Origin: Hyphomonas sp.
GTDB taxonomy: Bacteria; Pseudomonadota; Alphaproteobacteria; Caulobacterales; Hyphomonadaceae
Direction: 5' to 3'
NCBI RefSeq assembly: GCF_017792385.1
Contig: NZ_CP051230.1
Coordinates: 3,658,001 to 3,722,000, forward strand
DNA length: 64,000 nt
A model generated the notes under the pieces. It ran no database searches, was not told the origin of the DNA, and saw only the letters and a list, made by a program, of their open reading frames with translations. Made by a program: the position numbers and the translations under genes. This document shows, one piece after another, positions 9,222 through 15,451 of the stretch. How positions within the stretch are numbered: the stretch's first letter is position 1; each line of letters opens with the position of its first letter.

Positions 9222-9419
9222 ATGAGCCTGAGCCTGAACGATCTGGAGAAAGGCCGCCGCATCGCGGCGCTCGTCGTGCGCCATTGCGGCGAGAAGTATT
9301 TTCCCCTGTTCGACAGGTTCGACCGGGAAGTCAGGGAACGCGCCTCGGCTGTTGACCGGATCGAGGCCGCGCTCGGTGGCGAAACCCCTGCCAAGCCCGG
9401 AAAGAGACGTCGCCCTTGA
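9222..9419 (+). CDS. small uncharacterised protein of the element
   Basis: Sixty-five residues, soluble, mixed charge, with a predicted amphipathic helix (DLEKGRRIAALVVRHCGEKYF) followed by a second helix and a basic Pro-rich tail KPGKRRRP. I do not recognise the family. The ATG at 9222 follows cagaacctcc; an in-frame GTG at 9177 inside DUF736 is less likely. It is 20 bases downstream of DUF736 and 50 bases before the antitoxin, so it may be the last gene of the mobility operon. Coding potential is supported by codon use like its neighbours and by the tight spacing. Confidence 0.6.
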   Translation: MSLSLNDLEKGRRIAALVVRHCGEKYFPLFDRFDREVRERASAVDRIEAALGGETPAKPGKRRRP

Positions 9420-9461
9420 TTTCTACAGAAAGGATTGATATGTATTGTTTCCAAGGAAAGG
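9416..9461 (+). promoter_or_regulatory. possible promoter/operator of the Xre-RES-RelA/SpoT operon
   Basis: This 50-base gap is clearly more AT-rich than its surroundings. It contains TTGATT (9416-9421), a 17-base spacer and a weak TATGTA. It also has an inverted repeat TTTCC-AA-GGAAA (9448-9459) and a direct repeat GAAAGGAT at 9428-9435 and 9456-9463. Xre-type antitoxins usually repress their own operon through short repeats like these. The promoter hexamers are poor, so this is a guess from position and composition. Confidence 0.35.
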
Positions 9462-9469
9462 ATACCGAC

Positions 9470-9847
9470 ATGTCTCAAACGGCAGCGATAGATGCTCAGG
9501 AACGGGCGCGGGTGATGACCATGGCCGTGGTCCGGGCTGGGGAAAAGCTTGGCCTTTCTGGCAAGGACATGGCCCTGATTCTGGGAGTTTCGGAACCGAC
9601 CGTCTCCCGGATGCGCAAGGACGAGTACCGGCTGGAAGAAGGCACCAAGCCGTTCGAACTCGGCGCCCTGTTTGTTCGCCTGTTTCGGTCGCTTGATGCG
9701 ATCACCGGCGGCGACGGCAAGGTGGCCAATGCCTGGCTGCGCAATGAAAACCGGGCGCTTGGCGGTCGTCCACTCGATCAGATCAAGACGATATCAGGAC
9801 TGACCCATGGCCTTGCCTATCTGGATTCCAGACGCGCTCCGCTCTGA
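9470..9847 (+). CDS. Xre/MbcA/ParS-type antitoxin
   Basis: Antitoxin of a RES-Xre type II toxin-antitoxin module (125 aa). The N-terminal half has a helix-turn-helix (GLSGKDMALILGVSEPTVSRMRKDEYRL). The C-terminal half is the MbcA/ParS toxin-binding domain: LFVRLFRSLDAITGG, then AWLRNENRALGGRPLDQIKTISGL, whose tail normally blocks the toxin active site. ATG 9470 was chosen because AAGGAAAGG precedes it; ATG 9440 is an alternative. The 3' end overlaps the RES gene by 41 bases. It probably represses its own promoter. Confidence 0.9.
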   Translation: MSQTAAIDAQERARVMTMAVVRAGEKLGLSGKDMALILGVSEPTVSRMRKDEYRLEEGTKPFELGALFVRLFRSLDAITGGDGKVANAWLRNENRALGGRPLDQIKTISGLTHGLAYLDSRRAPL

Positions 9848-10583
9848 ACGGAAAAGCGTTTCCCGCGTCTTCTGGCGCTGCGTGGAGGCGCAACACATCG
9901 TCTCCACGCTTCAGCTTGTTGATACGCTGGATGAGCAGCGCCTGCTCGAAGACATGCTCGAAGCAACCAAGCCGCCGGTGCCGCCCGACTGCGCGGGTCT
10001 TCACTATCTCTACATGACGCCGTTCCGCTACGGCCTCTATCCGAACGGTTCGCGGTTCCGCCGTGCCGGACCGACGCCCGGCGTCTACTATGTGTCCGAA
10101 GAACCGGCGACCGCGATCATCGAAACCGCGTTTCATCTACTGATCTTCTATGCGGACTCTCCGGGCACGCCATTTCCAGCTCGCCCTAGCGAGCACACCG
10201 CATTCGACGTGCCGGTCCGCACCGATGCCGCGATCGATCTTATGTCAAAGCCGTTCAGCGACGCTGCCGACCTCTGGATGCATCCCAACGACTACGAAGC
10301 GTGCCAGCAACTCGAAGAAGTCGCGCGTACCGAAAGCATCCAGCTGATCCGCTATGCCTCTGTCCGCGACCCTCAGCACCGGCCCAACTCCGCCATCCTC
10401 ACCTGCGCCGCCTTCGCCGCCAATGCCCCCACTCAGAACCAGACCTGGCGGCTCTGGTTCAACAAGGCGGGCGTGCATGCGATCTGCGAATTTCGGGGAG
10501 AGAAATTCAGCATACCAGCCACTTCCTGGGATGCCGATGCGCGAATGCGGACTATCGATTGGGAGGTTCCGTCGAACCAATGA
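9807..10583 (+). CDS. RES-domain toxin (NAD+ phosphorylase/hydrolase family)
   Basis: RES-domain protein (258 aa). Characterised relatives (MbcT, Res toxins) destroy NAD+, stopping growth unless bound by their Xre/MbcA partner. The family residues are visible: an arginine in PNGSRFRRAG, a glutamate in YYVSEEPATAIIETAFH and a serine in RPNSAILTCAAF. The start lies inside the antitoxin gene, the usual order for such pairs. Its TGA overlaps the ATG of the next gene (ATGA at 10580), which ties the toxin to a RelA/SpoT protein; that coupling is unusual. NAD+ degradation is inferred from family membership. Confidence 0.9.
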   Translation: MALPIWIPDALRSERKSVSRVFWRCVEAQHIVSTLQLVDTLDEQRLLEDMLEATKPPVPPDCAGLHYLYMTPFRYGLYPNGSRFRRAGPTPGVYYVSEEPATAIIETAFHLLIFYADSPGTPFPARPSEHTAFDVPVRTDAAIDLMSKPFSDAADLWMHPNDYEACQQLEEVARTESIQLIRYASVRDPQHRPNSAILTCAAFAANAPTQNQTWRLWFNKAGVHAICEFRGEKFSIPATSWDADARMRTIDWEVPSNQ

Positions 10584-13500
10584 ATATTGACGAGTATGAA
10601 TCGAGCGGACGAGCACTCTACGCAGAGCTTTGCGACGTCGTTGCGGAATTGCTGGATCGCGCAATTCAGAATGCTCAAGGGTTCAGACTTCAACAAATTC
10701 AGTCCCGTGCAAAGGATCCGATATCTTTGCGGGCAAGGCTCAAGCAGGCAGGTGCAATTGAGTCAGAGGAAATCGAAACTGTACGCAAAGACCTAGCCGG
10801 GTGCCGTATTGTTTTTTACACTAACAATGACGTCAATCGCTTCGCAACCTCGGGCCTTTTGGGAGACCTCTTCGAGATCGATTGGGATCGCTCGAAATTC
10901 CATCAACCCGGACCGGGCGCTGAGGACGCCGAAAAGCTCTTTCAGTCTTACAATTATGTCGTCCGGCTAAAAGACGACCGCACGACGCTCGTAGAATATG
11001 ACCGGTTCAAAGGCCTCTGGTGCGAAGTCCAGGTTCAAACGACGCTGAATCACGCCTGGGCGGAAATGGCCCACGACATCATCTACAAACGGCCAGAGAT
11101 CAAAGGGTTCGGCGACCGTGATTTTGCAATGATTGAGCGCCGACTCGGCGAGGTTATGCGCAATCACCTTCTGCCGGCGGGCTATGTCTTTCAGAAAATC
11201 GCAAGCGATGTTCAACGACTCATGGAAGGGAAAGCGCTGTTCGATCTCGGCGCGGTGGATGCGATCTTGAGCGCGCCCGACAATAATGAACGCAAGGATG
11301 CGGCCGAACGTCTGCGCGACGATATTCTGCCCTACTATGACGATCCGCAGACCGAGTTTCCGGACATAAGGGAAAAACTGAAACAGGCTTGGCTAGCGGC
11401 TCACGACACCGCCACGAAATCCCGTGAAACCCCATTTGGGAATTATCCCGGCGCAGAGCCACATGACGTTGCAAAAGTCATTGCCGATATTCTCGAACGA
11501 TATCGATATCTCGATCCTGAAGCGACTTACGCTGCAATCCGCGACTTGTTTGTTCAAACGAACAATCCAGACTCTCGCAAGCATTTGATAGGTCTCGCGG
11601 AAAAGCTGTCTGCACACACATTGCAGGTCTGGGAAAAATATGGACCGATCGCGCAAACGCGCCTCGCCAACGCTCTCAAGGCGGAAGAGAATCTTGATGC
11701 CATGGCGCCGATTGCAGCAACGATTTGCGGCGAAATTCTGAAGCCGGACATCACCGGGACGTCCTCAAGCTCCAACACGGTCACGTTTCACACCGGCGCG
11801 ATCATCTATAGCGATGCCCTTGCGGCCGCTCGCCGCAACGCCCTCGACGTGCTCATTCTATTGGCGGTGGCCGCCCCATCGGAAGACGATCAGCGCCTCG
11901 CCATCTCCAATCTGTTTATCGCCGGCTCCGGCCCGCAACACGGGGCCTACAGCAATGACGTGATGGCGATGATCTTGGACGACAGCGCCCATCTGCTGCA
12001 CGCGCTTCAACCGATCCTGACACAAAAGCCCATGGATGTGCGACAGGATTACGAACAGCGAATCTTGCATTTGTGGCGGCGTTATCGTTCGTTGTCGGAC
12101 GACCTTATGCGCGACGCGAAAGTCGCCAAGGCGCGGACGCAATTGATCGACACCATTTTTGCGCTACGCGATGCGCTCAATGTAGACGAGGAGTTTGTTA
12201 TCTTCAAAACTCTCGTCGGTTTCAGATCTGTGTTTCCACATATGTGGGAGGATAACGGATTCGATTTCAGAAAGGATCAGCGCATACGCGATCAGCGCCA
12301 GGATGAACTGCTCGACAGCATATCGGAGGAGACTTGGGGAAACTGGAAGCAGCGTCTGGGTCGCGCCGCAGCGGTCCAGTCGAATGATCTCGCAACCTTT
12401 CCGCCTCTAGTCCGGTTTTTTGAACAGATCGCGAGGCGCCACCCTACCTTCGGCATGAACCTGCTAAATGATCGTGATTTGCTCCCATACTGGACCCTTG
12501 CCCCTCTGGCGGTCGCACTCTTAGAAACTGACGCGCGTGTGGACGCGAAGGCCGCGTTGCTCGCCTGGGCAGAAAAAGGTGAGTTCCTGCCGGAGATCGC
12601 ATCGACGGCGAGGTTCACTAAGACGGTTGATCGCGAGCTCGTCCTGCGCGTTGTGGAAATCTCAAGAGACAAGACGGACCAACACGCCTGCGTCATGCTG
12701 CTGGAAGCGGCAACCCGCCGTTTCGTCGATGACAAGGCGTTTTGGCGAGACAAGGTTTTCTTTCCGTGCCTCTCCACGCTTCATGCTGCGGGAAACCACC
12801 GATGGATCGATTACACATGGTTTTCGGCTCAGGGAGATTCGTTGTTTGCGGACCTCAGCGCCGCGCAGCGCGCGGCCCTGCTTGACGCCATGGCGGACGC
12901 GCCGACAATCGACTATCACGCTGAAGCCATTCTCCTCCCTCTCGCCCGTCAGGATCATATCGCCGTTCTGGAGTATTTCGGCCGGCGGATCGCCAGCGCG
13001 GAGGAAGAAGGTCGTGAACTCTTCGACGCCGTTCCCTTCTCCTTTCACGAGGTCAACAAGGCGCTTCAGTCTCACCCGAAAGACGTGCTCAATGCTCTGC
13101 GCCGCTGGAACGATGCGGACGGCGTCAACGCGCGGTGGCAGCTGTCGCATTTTCTGAGCCGGGTCTATCCAGAATTTGAATCGCCTCTGCCGGAAACGCT
13201 CACCGCGCTGATCAACGGTGCTGATGGCGATACGCTGGCCTTTGTCATATCGCTCCTGGAGGGATTTGAAGGACGCGAAACGCTGCTGCCGATCCTGCGC
13301 GCTATCCTCGCTTCCGATGCGGCGACCGACGACATCGAAAAGACAGTTTCGCTTGTCTTTCAAGAAACCGGAATGATGACCGGAGAGTTTGGCGCGGCAG
13401 AGACCTATCAGGCGAAGGCGGATTCGATCAGGTCGTGGCTTGATGACGCTTCTGGGCGCGTCAGGGCGTTTGCCGAAAAGGAAATCCGCTCTCTGGAACG

Positions 13501-13591
13501 TAGAGTGGCTGCGGAAAACCGGCGTGCTCAGGAAGAGATCGCTCTGCGACGGCTCGACTATGGCGAGCCCCTTACGGATGCAGATGAATAG
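10580..13591 (+). CDS. large RelA/SpoT-synthetase-domain protein
   Basis: A 1003-residue protein with an N-terminal RelA/SpoT nucleotidyltransferase domain (about residues 35-175). Motifs are RAKDPIS with R43, K45 and S49 (ATP site), KDLAGCRIVFY with D71, and EVQVQTTLNHAWAEMAHDIIYK with catalytic-type E149. There is no HD hydrolase domain before it and no TGS/ACT after it. The remaining ~820 residues are helical and look like HEAT/ARM-type repeats, without a motif I can name. The G-loop is altered: the usual Tyr and His are Phe121 and Asn126. Possible activities are (p)ppGpp or (p)ppApp synthesis or tRNA CCA pyrophosphorylation, as in toxic small alarmone synthetases; none is proved. Base composition looks lower in GC than the trb genes. 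The start overlaps the RES stop. Confidence 0.85.
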   Translation: MNIDEYESSGRALYAELCDVVAELLDRAIQNAQGFRLQQIQSRAKDPISLRARLKQAGAIESEEIETVRKDLAGCRIVFYTNNDVNRFATSGLLGDLFEIDWDRSKFHQPGPGAEDAEKLFQSYNYVVRLKDDRTTLVEYDRFKGLWCEVQVQTTLNHAWAEMAHDIIYKRPEIKGFGDRDFAMIERRLGEVMRNHLLPAGYVFQKIASDVQRLMEGKALFDLGAVDAILSAPDNNERKDAAERLRDDILPYYDDPQTEFPDIREKLKQAWLAAHDTATKSRETPFGNYPGAEPHDVAKVIADILERYRYLDPEATYAAIRDLFVQTNNPDSRKHLIGLAEKLSAHTLQVWEKYGPIAQTRLANALKAEENLDAMAPIAATICGEILKPDITGTSSSSNTVTFHTGAIIYSDALAAARRNALDVLILLAVAAPSEDDQRLAISNLFIAGSGPQHGAYSNDVMAMILDDSAHLLHALQPILTQKPMDVRQDYEQRILHLWRRYRSLSDDLMRDAKVAKARTQLIDTIFALRDALNVDEEFVIFKTLVGFRSVFPHMWEDNGFDFRKDQRIRDQRQDELLDSISEETWGNWKQRLGRAAAVQSNDLATFPPLVRFFEQIARRHPTFGMNLLNDRDLLPYWTLAPLAVALLETDARVDAKAALLAWAEKGEFLPEIASTARFTKTVDRELVLRVVEISRDKTDQHACVMLLEAATRRFVDDKAFWRDKVFFPCLSTLHAAGNHRWIDYTWFSAQGDSLFADLSAAQRAALLDAMADAPTIDYHAEAILLPLARQDHIAVLEYFGRRIASAEEEGRELFDAVPFSFHEVNKALQSHPKDVLNALRRWNDADGVNARWQLSHFLSRVYPEFESPLPETLTALINGADGDTLAFVISLLEGFEGRETLLPILRAILASDAATDDIEKTVSLVFQETGMMTGEFGAAETYQAKADSIRSWLDDASGRVRAFAEKEIRSLERRVAAENRRAQEEIALRRLDYGEPLTDADE

Positions 13592-13593
13592 CC

Positions 13594-13627
13594 AAAAAAA
13601 AGGTCCTCCGGCACTATTCTGACCGGA
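13594..13627 (-). terminator. possible terminator of the integrase gene
   Basis: Read on the minus strand, a short hairpin (TCCGG / CCGGA, arms 13623-13627 and 13607-13611) is followed by GGACC and then eight T residues (13601-13594). The stem is only five pairs and not directly joined to the T run. It lies in the 71-base gap between the convergent RelA/SpoT-like and integrase genes. Confidence 0.4.
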
Positions 13628-13662
13628 ATTGCCCGTCTTGTTGATTTTGCGCCCTTTGCAAA

Positions 13663-15081
13663 CTAAGCCGCCCATTCCGGATTCTCCCGATCAAACAGCT
13701 CCATGATCCGCGCATCAAAAGGATGCGCGATCTTCAACAGCTCTTCGCGCCGATATTCGAGTGAGCCGCCGTCGCCATAGACGGGTCTTGTCGTCTTGTG
13801 GCCCATGAGCAGGCAGCGCAGGCCGTAATCGATATTGGCTTCCTGCATGCGCTTCTCGAAGGCGTGTCGGAATGAGTAGATCTTGTGGTCCGGCGACTCC
13901 AAGAGGCCGCGATTGCGAAAGTTCTTCATCATGTTTGCGGAGAAGAGCTCACCCTTGTCGTAATAATGGGCGAAAGCGCGCGGTGCAGCGCGCTTTGCCG
14001 CTTCGAGTGCGATGCCGACCAGCGGAATGTCCCGCTCGGAGGTGTCGGTCTTCACTTCGCGGTCAGTCCGCGCGCGGATCGAGATGTAGGGCACCGGTTC
14101 ATCGATATGAAAATCATCGACACGAAGATTTATGATCTCGCTCGGGCGGCACCCTGATTCGATCAGCATCAACGTGATGAGCTGCAATTCCGGCCGCCAT
14201 TTGCGTGTCGCGCCGGGCGCCAGAATTTTCTCTCGTACCCAGTCGGATGAGAAGGGCGGCACCTCAGTCCGGGCCTTCGCCTTGAAGTGCATGTTGCGGA
14301 ACGGGTTCGGTCGCTCCTCCTCGCCGATATGCTTGAAATAGTCTGCGTAAAGGGAGCGGATATTGCCGATGTGCCGGTTGGCGGTGTTTGGCGCGATCGG
14401 CGTCGTCGTCTCGTCCTTCGGTTTGACCTGCTTTGCCCAGTGTTTCTGATAGTCGAGGGCAAGTTCGCGGGTGATCTCCTCAAGCGCAATGTCGCCGGCG
14501 AAGTCGATGAAATACTGGATCGAGGTCCGCTTGGTCTTCTCCCAGGAAGCGCGCTGGTTCGGTGATTTGTAGAGCTGCGCGTTGTACGCGATCTCGCCGA
14601 CATAGACCTCGAAGGCTTCGGAGACGCTGATGGTCGGCTTCGGCGCCCCGCCAAGCAGCGCTTCGGCATCTCGCTCCCTGGGGATTTCGGCAGGCCCTGC
14701 GTTCTGATGAACCGCCAGCAATCTGGCCAAGGCTTCCTCAAGGGGGGCGACCGTCGCGAGATGATCGATTGGCTGATAGGTGAAACCACTCGCCAGCGCC
14801 TTGACCGTCGCCATGCGGTAGCGACGGCGAACCGCCTCAGAGGTTTCCCGATTGGACGAGGGGTGGGCCTCTTCGGCGATCTTGAGCGAGGCCCAGTAAT
14901 GGTCGTCGGCTTCGGCCAGCAGGTCACGCTTGTAGCGGGCCTGGTCAATCGACGTCGTGCCGAGCGATTCCTTGATGCGCTTGCGGCAATCAAGGTGAGC
15001 GAACTTGCTCGGCACACGTCGGTTGTACCACCAGACGCGGCCTCGCTGTTCGAGGTAGGAGTTGTCGTCGACGCGCTTCAT
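13663..15081 (-). CDS. tyrosine site-specific recombinase (integrase)
   Basis: Integrase of about 472 residues, probably responsible for insertion of the element into tRNA-Asp. The N-terminal DUF6538-like arm-binding region (VWWYNRRVPSKF) is followed by a core-binding domain and the catalytic domain. Catalytic positions are R in ESGCRPSEI, YSFRHAFEKR (Tyr in place of the usual first His of HxxR), H in LMGHK and the nucleophile Tyr in RPVYGDG. ATG 15081 (MKRVDDNSYL) was chosen as the family start; ATG 15093 or TTG 15114 would add residues and overlap a repeat cluster. It faces the cargo operon and lies 134 bases from the tRNA. Confidence 0.9.
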   Translation of the reverse strand: MKRVDDNSYLEQRGRVWWYNRRVPSKFAHLDCRKRIKESLGTTSIDQARYKRDLLAEADDHYWASLKIAEEAHPSSNRETSEAVRRRYRMATVKALASGFTYQPIDHLATVAPLEEALARLLAVHQNAGPAEIPRERDAEALLGGAPKPTISVSEAFEVYVGEIAYNAQLYKSPNQRASWEKTKRTSIQYFIDFAGDIALEEITRELALDYQKHWAKQVKPKDETTTPIAPNTANRHIGNIRSLYADYFKHIGEEERPNPFRNMHFKAKARTEVPPFSSDWVREKILAPGATRKWRPELQLITLMLIESGCRPSEIINLRVDDFHIDEPVPYISIRARTDREVKTDTSERDIPLVGIALEAAKRAAPRAFAHYYDKGELFSANMMKNFRNRGLLESPDHKIYSFRHAFEKRMQEANIDYGLRCLLMGHKTTRPVYGDGGSLEYRREELLKIAHPFDARIMELFDRENPEWAA

Positions 15082-15092
15082 GACGCCGACCA

Positions 15093-15125
15093 TTGGTCCA
15101 CAATCTGGTCCCAATTTGGTCCACA
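15093..15125. repeat. three short tandem repeats before the integrase
   Basis: Three imperfect copies of a TTGGTCCACAA-like unit lie in tandem (15093-15103, 15104-15114, 15115-15125), with the TGGTCC cores spaced 12 and 11 bases apart, about one helical turn. They sit just upstream of the integrase start, between it and the tRNA attachment site. Arm-type binding sites for tyrosine recombinases or excisionase sites commonly look like this. Their function here is inference. Confidence 0.55.
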
Positions 15126-15152
15126 GATTCCGGCCATTCTATGCAAGGCGAT

Positions 15153-15179
15153 GCAAACGGAACCGAAAATTCCGTTTGC
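15153..15179. repeat. perfect inverted repeat near the element end
   Basis: GCAAACGGAA (15153-15162) and its exact complement TTCCGTTTGC (15170-15179) flank a seven-base spacer. It lies between tRNA-Asp and the integrase. No T run follows on the tRNA's strand, so it is not a standard terminator. It could be a recombinase or excisionase site, or a structured tRNA trailer. Confidence 0.6.
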
Positions 15180-15215
15180 TTTCAACCCTTTAAGCGGAGA
15201 CCATTTCGAGAGAAA

Positions 15216-15240
15216 TGGCGCGAGTGACGGGGCTCGAACC
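15216..15240 (-). other. probable attachment site in tRNA-Asp 3' end
   Basis: The last ~25 bases of tRNA-Asp (T-arm, acceptor 3' strand and CCA) face the integrase, the usual target of tRNA-specific tyrosine recombinases. The matching repeat should be at the element's far end, which is not in this window. Exact limits cannot be set without that copy. Confidence 0.55.
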
Positions 15241-15292
15241 CGCGACCTCCGGCGTGACAGGCCGGCACTCTAACCAGCTGAGCTACACCCGC
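15216..15292 (-). tRNA. tRNA-Asp (GUC)
   Basis: A 77-base cloverleaf on the minus strand. The acceptor stem is GCGGGTG / CACTCGC with one G-U pair, followed by discriminator G and encoded CCA (15218-15216). The D arm is in GTAGCTCAGCTGGTTAGAG. The anticodon arm is CCGGC-CTGTCAC-GCCGG with anticodon GTC, and the T loop is GGTTCGAGCC. The gene is intact despite the adjacent element, as expected when insertion regenerates the 3' end. Confidence 0.97.
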
Positions 15293-15323
15293 GCATTTCC
15301 TTGCCGAAACTCGGCGAGCCGCT

Positions 15324-15352
15324 TCTCTATTAGACCCCGGATGGCCGGTCAA
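15324..15352 (-). promoter_or_regulatory. promoter of tRNA-Asp
   Basis: On the minus strand TTGACC (15352-15347) is followed, after 17 bases, by TAGAGA (15329-15324), about 30 bases before the mature tRNA 5' end. The -35 hexamer is a good sigma-70 match; the -10 is weak. Confidence 0.5.
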
Positions 15353-15451
15353 GCGGGGAACTTCACGCGAATTTGCACTTTTCTGTATTAAACTGTCATT
15401 CCCCGGCCATATTCGCGAACAAGTATGGAAATCCAGATTCGAGGGGCTCCC

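Noticed and set aside
10301..10579. Extended N terminus for the RelA/SpoT-like protein
   Set aside because: The extra residues overlap the RES gene in another frame and are Pro/Arg-rich without homology. ATG 10580 gives the domain start and the ATGA overlap.
15153..15179. Inverted repeat as the tRNA-Asp terminator
   Set aside because: No T run follows it on the minus strand, so it was recorded as a repeat of unknown role.
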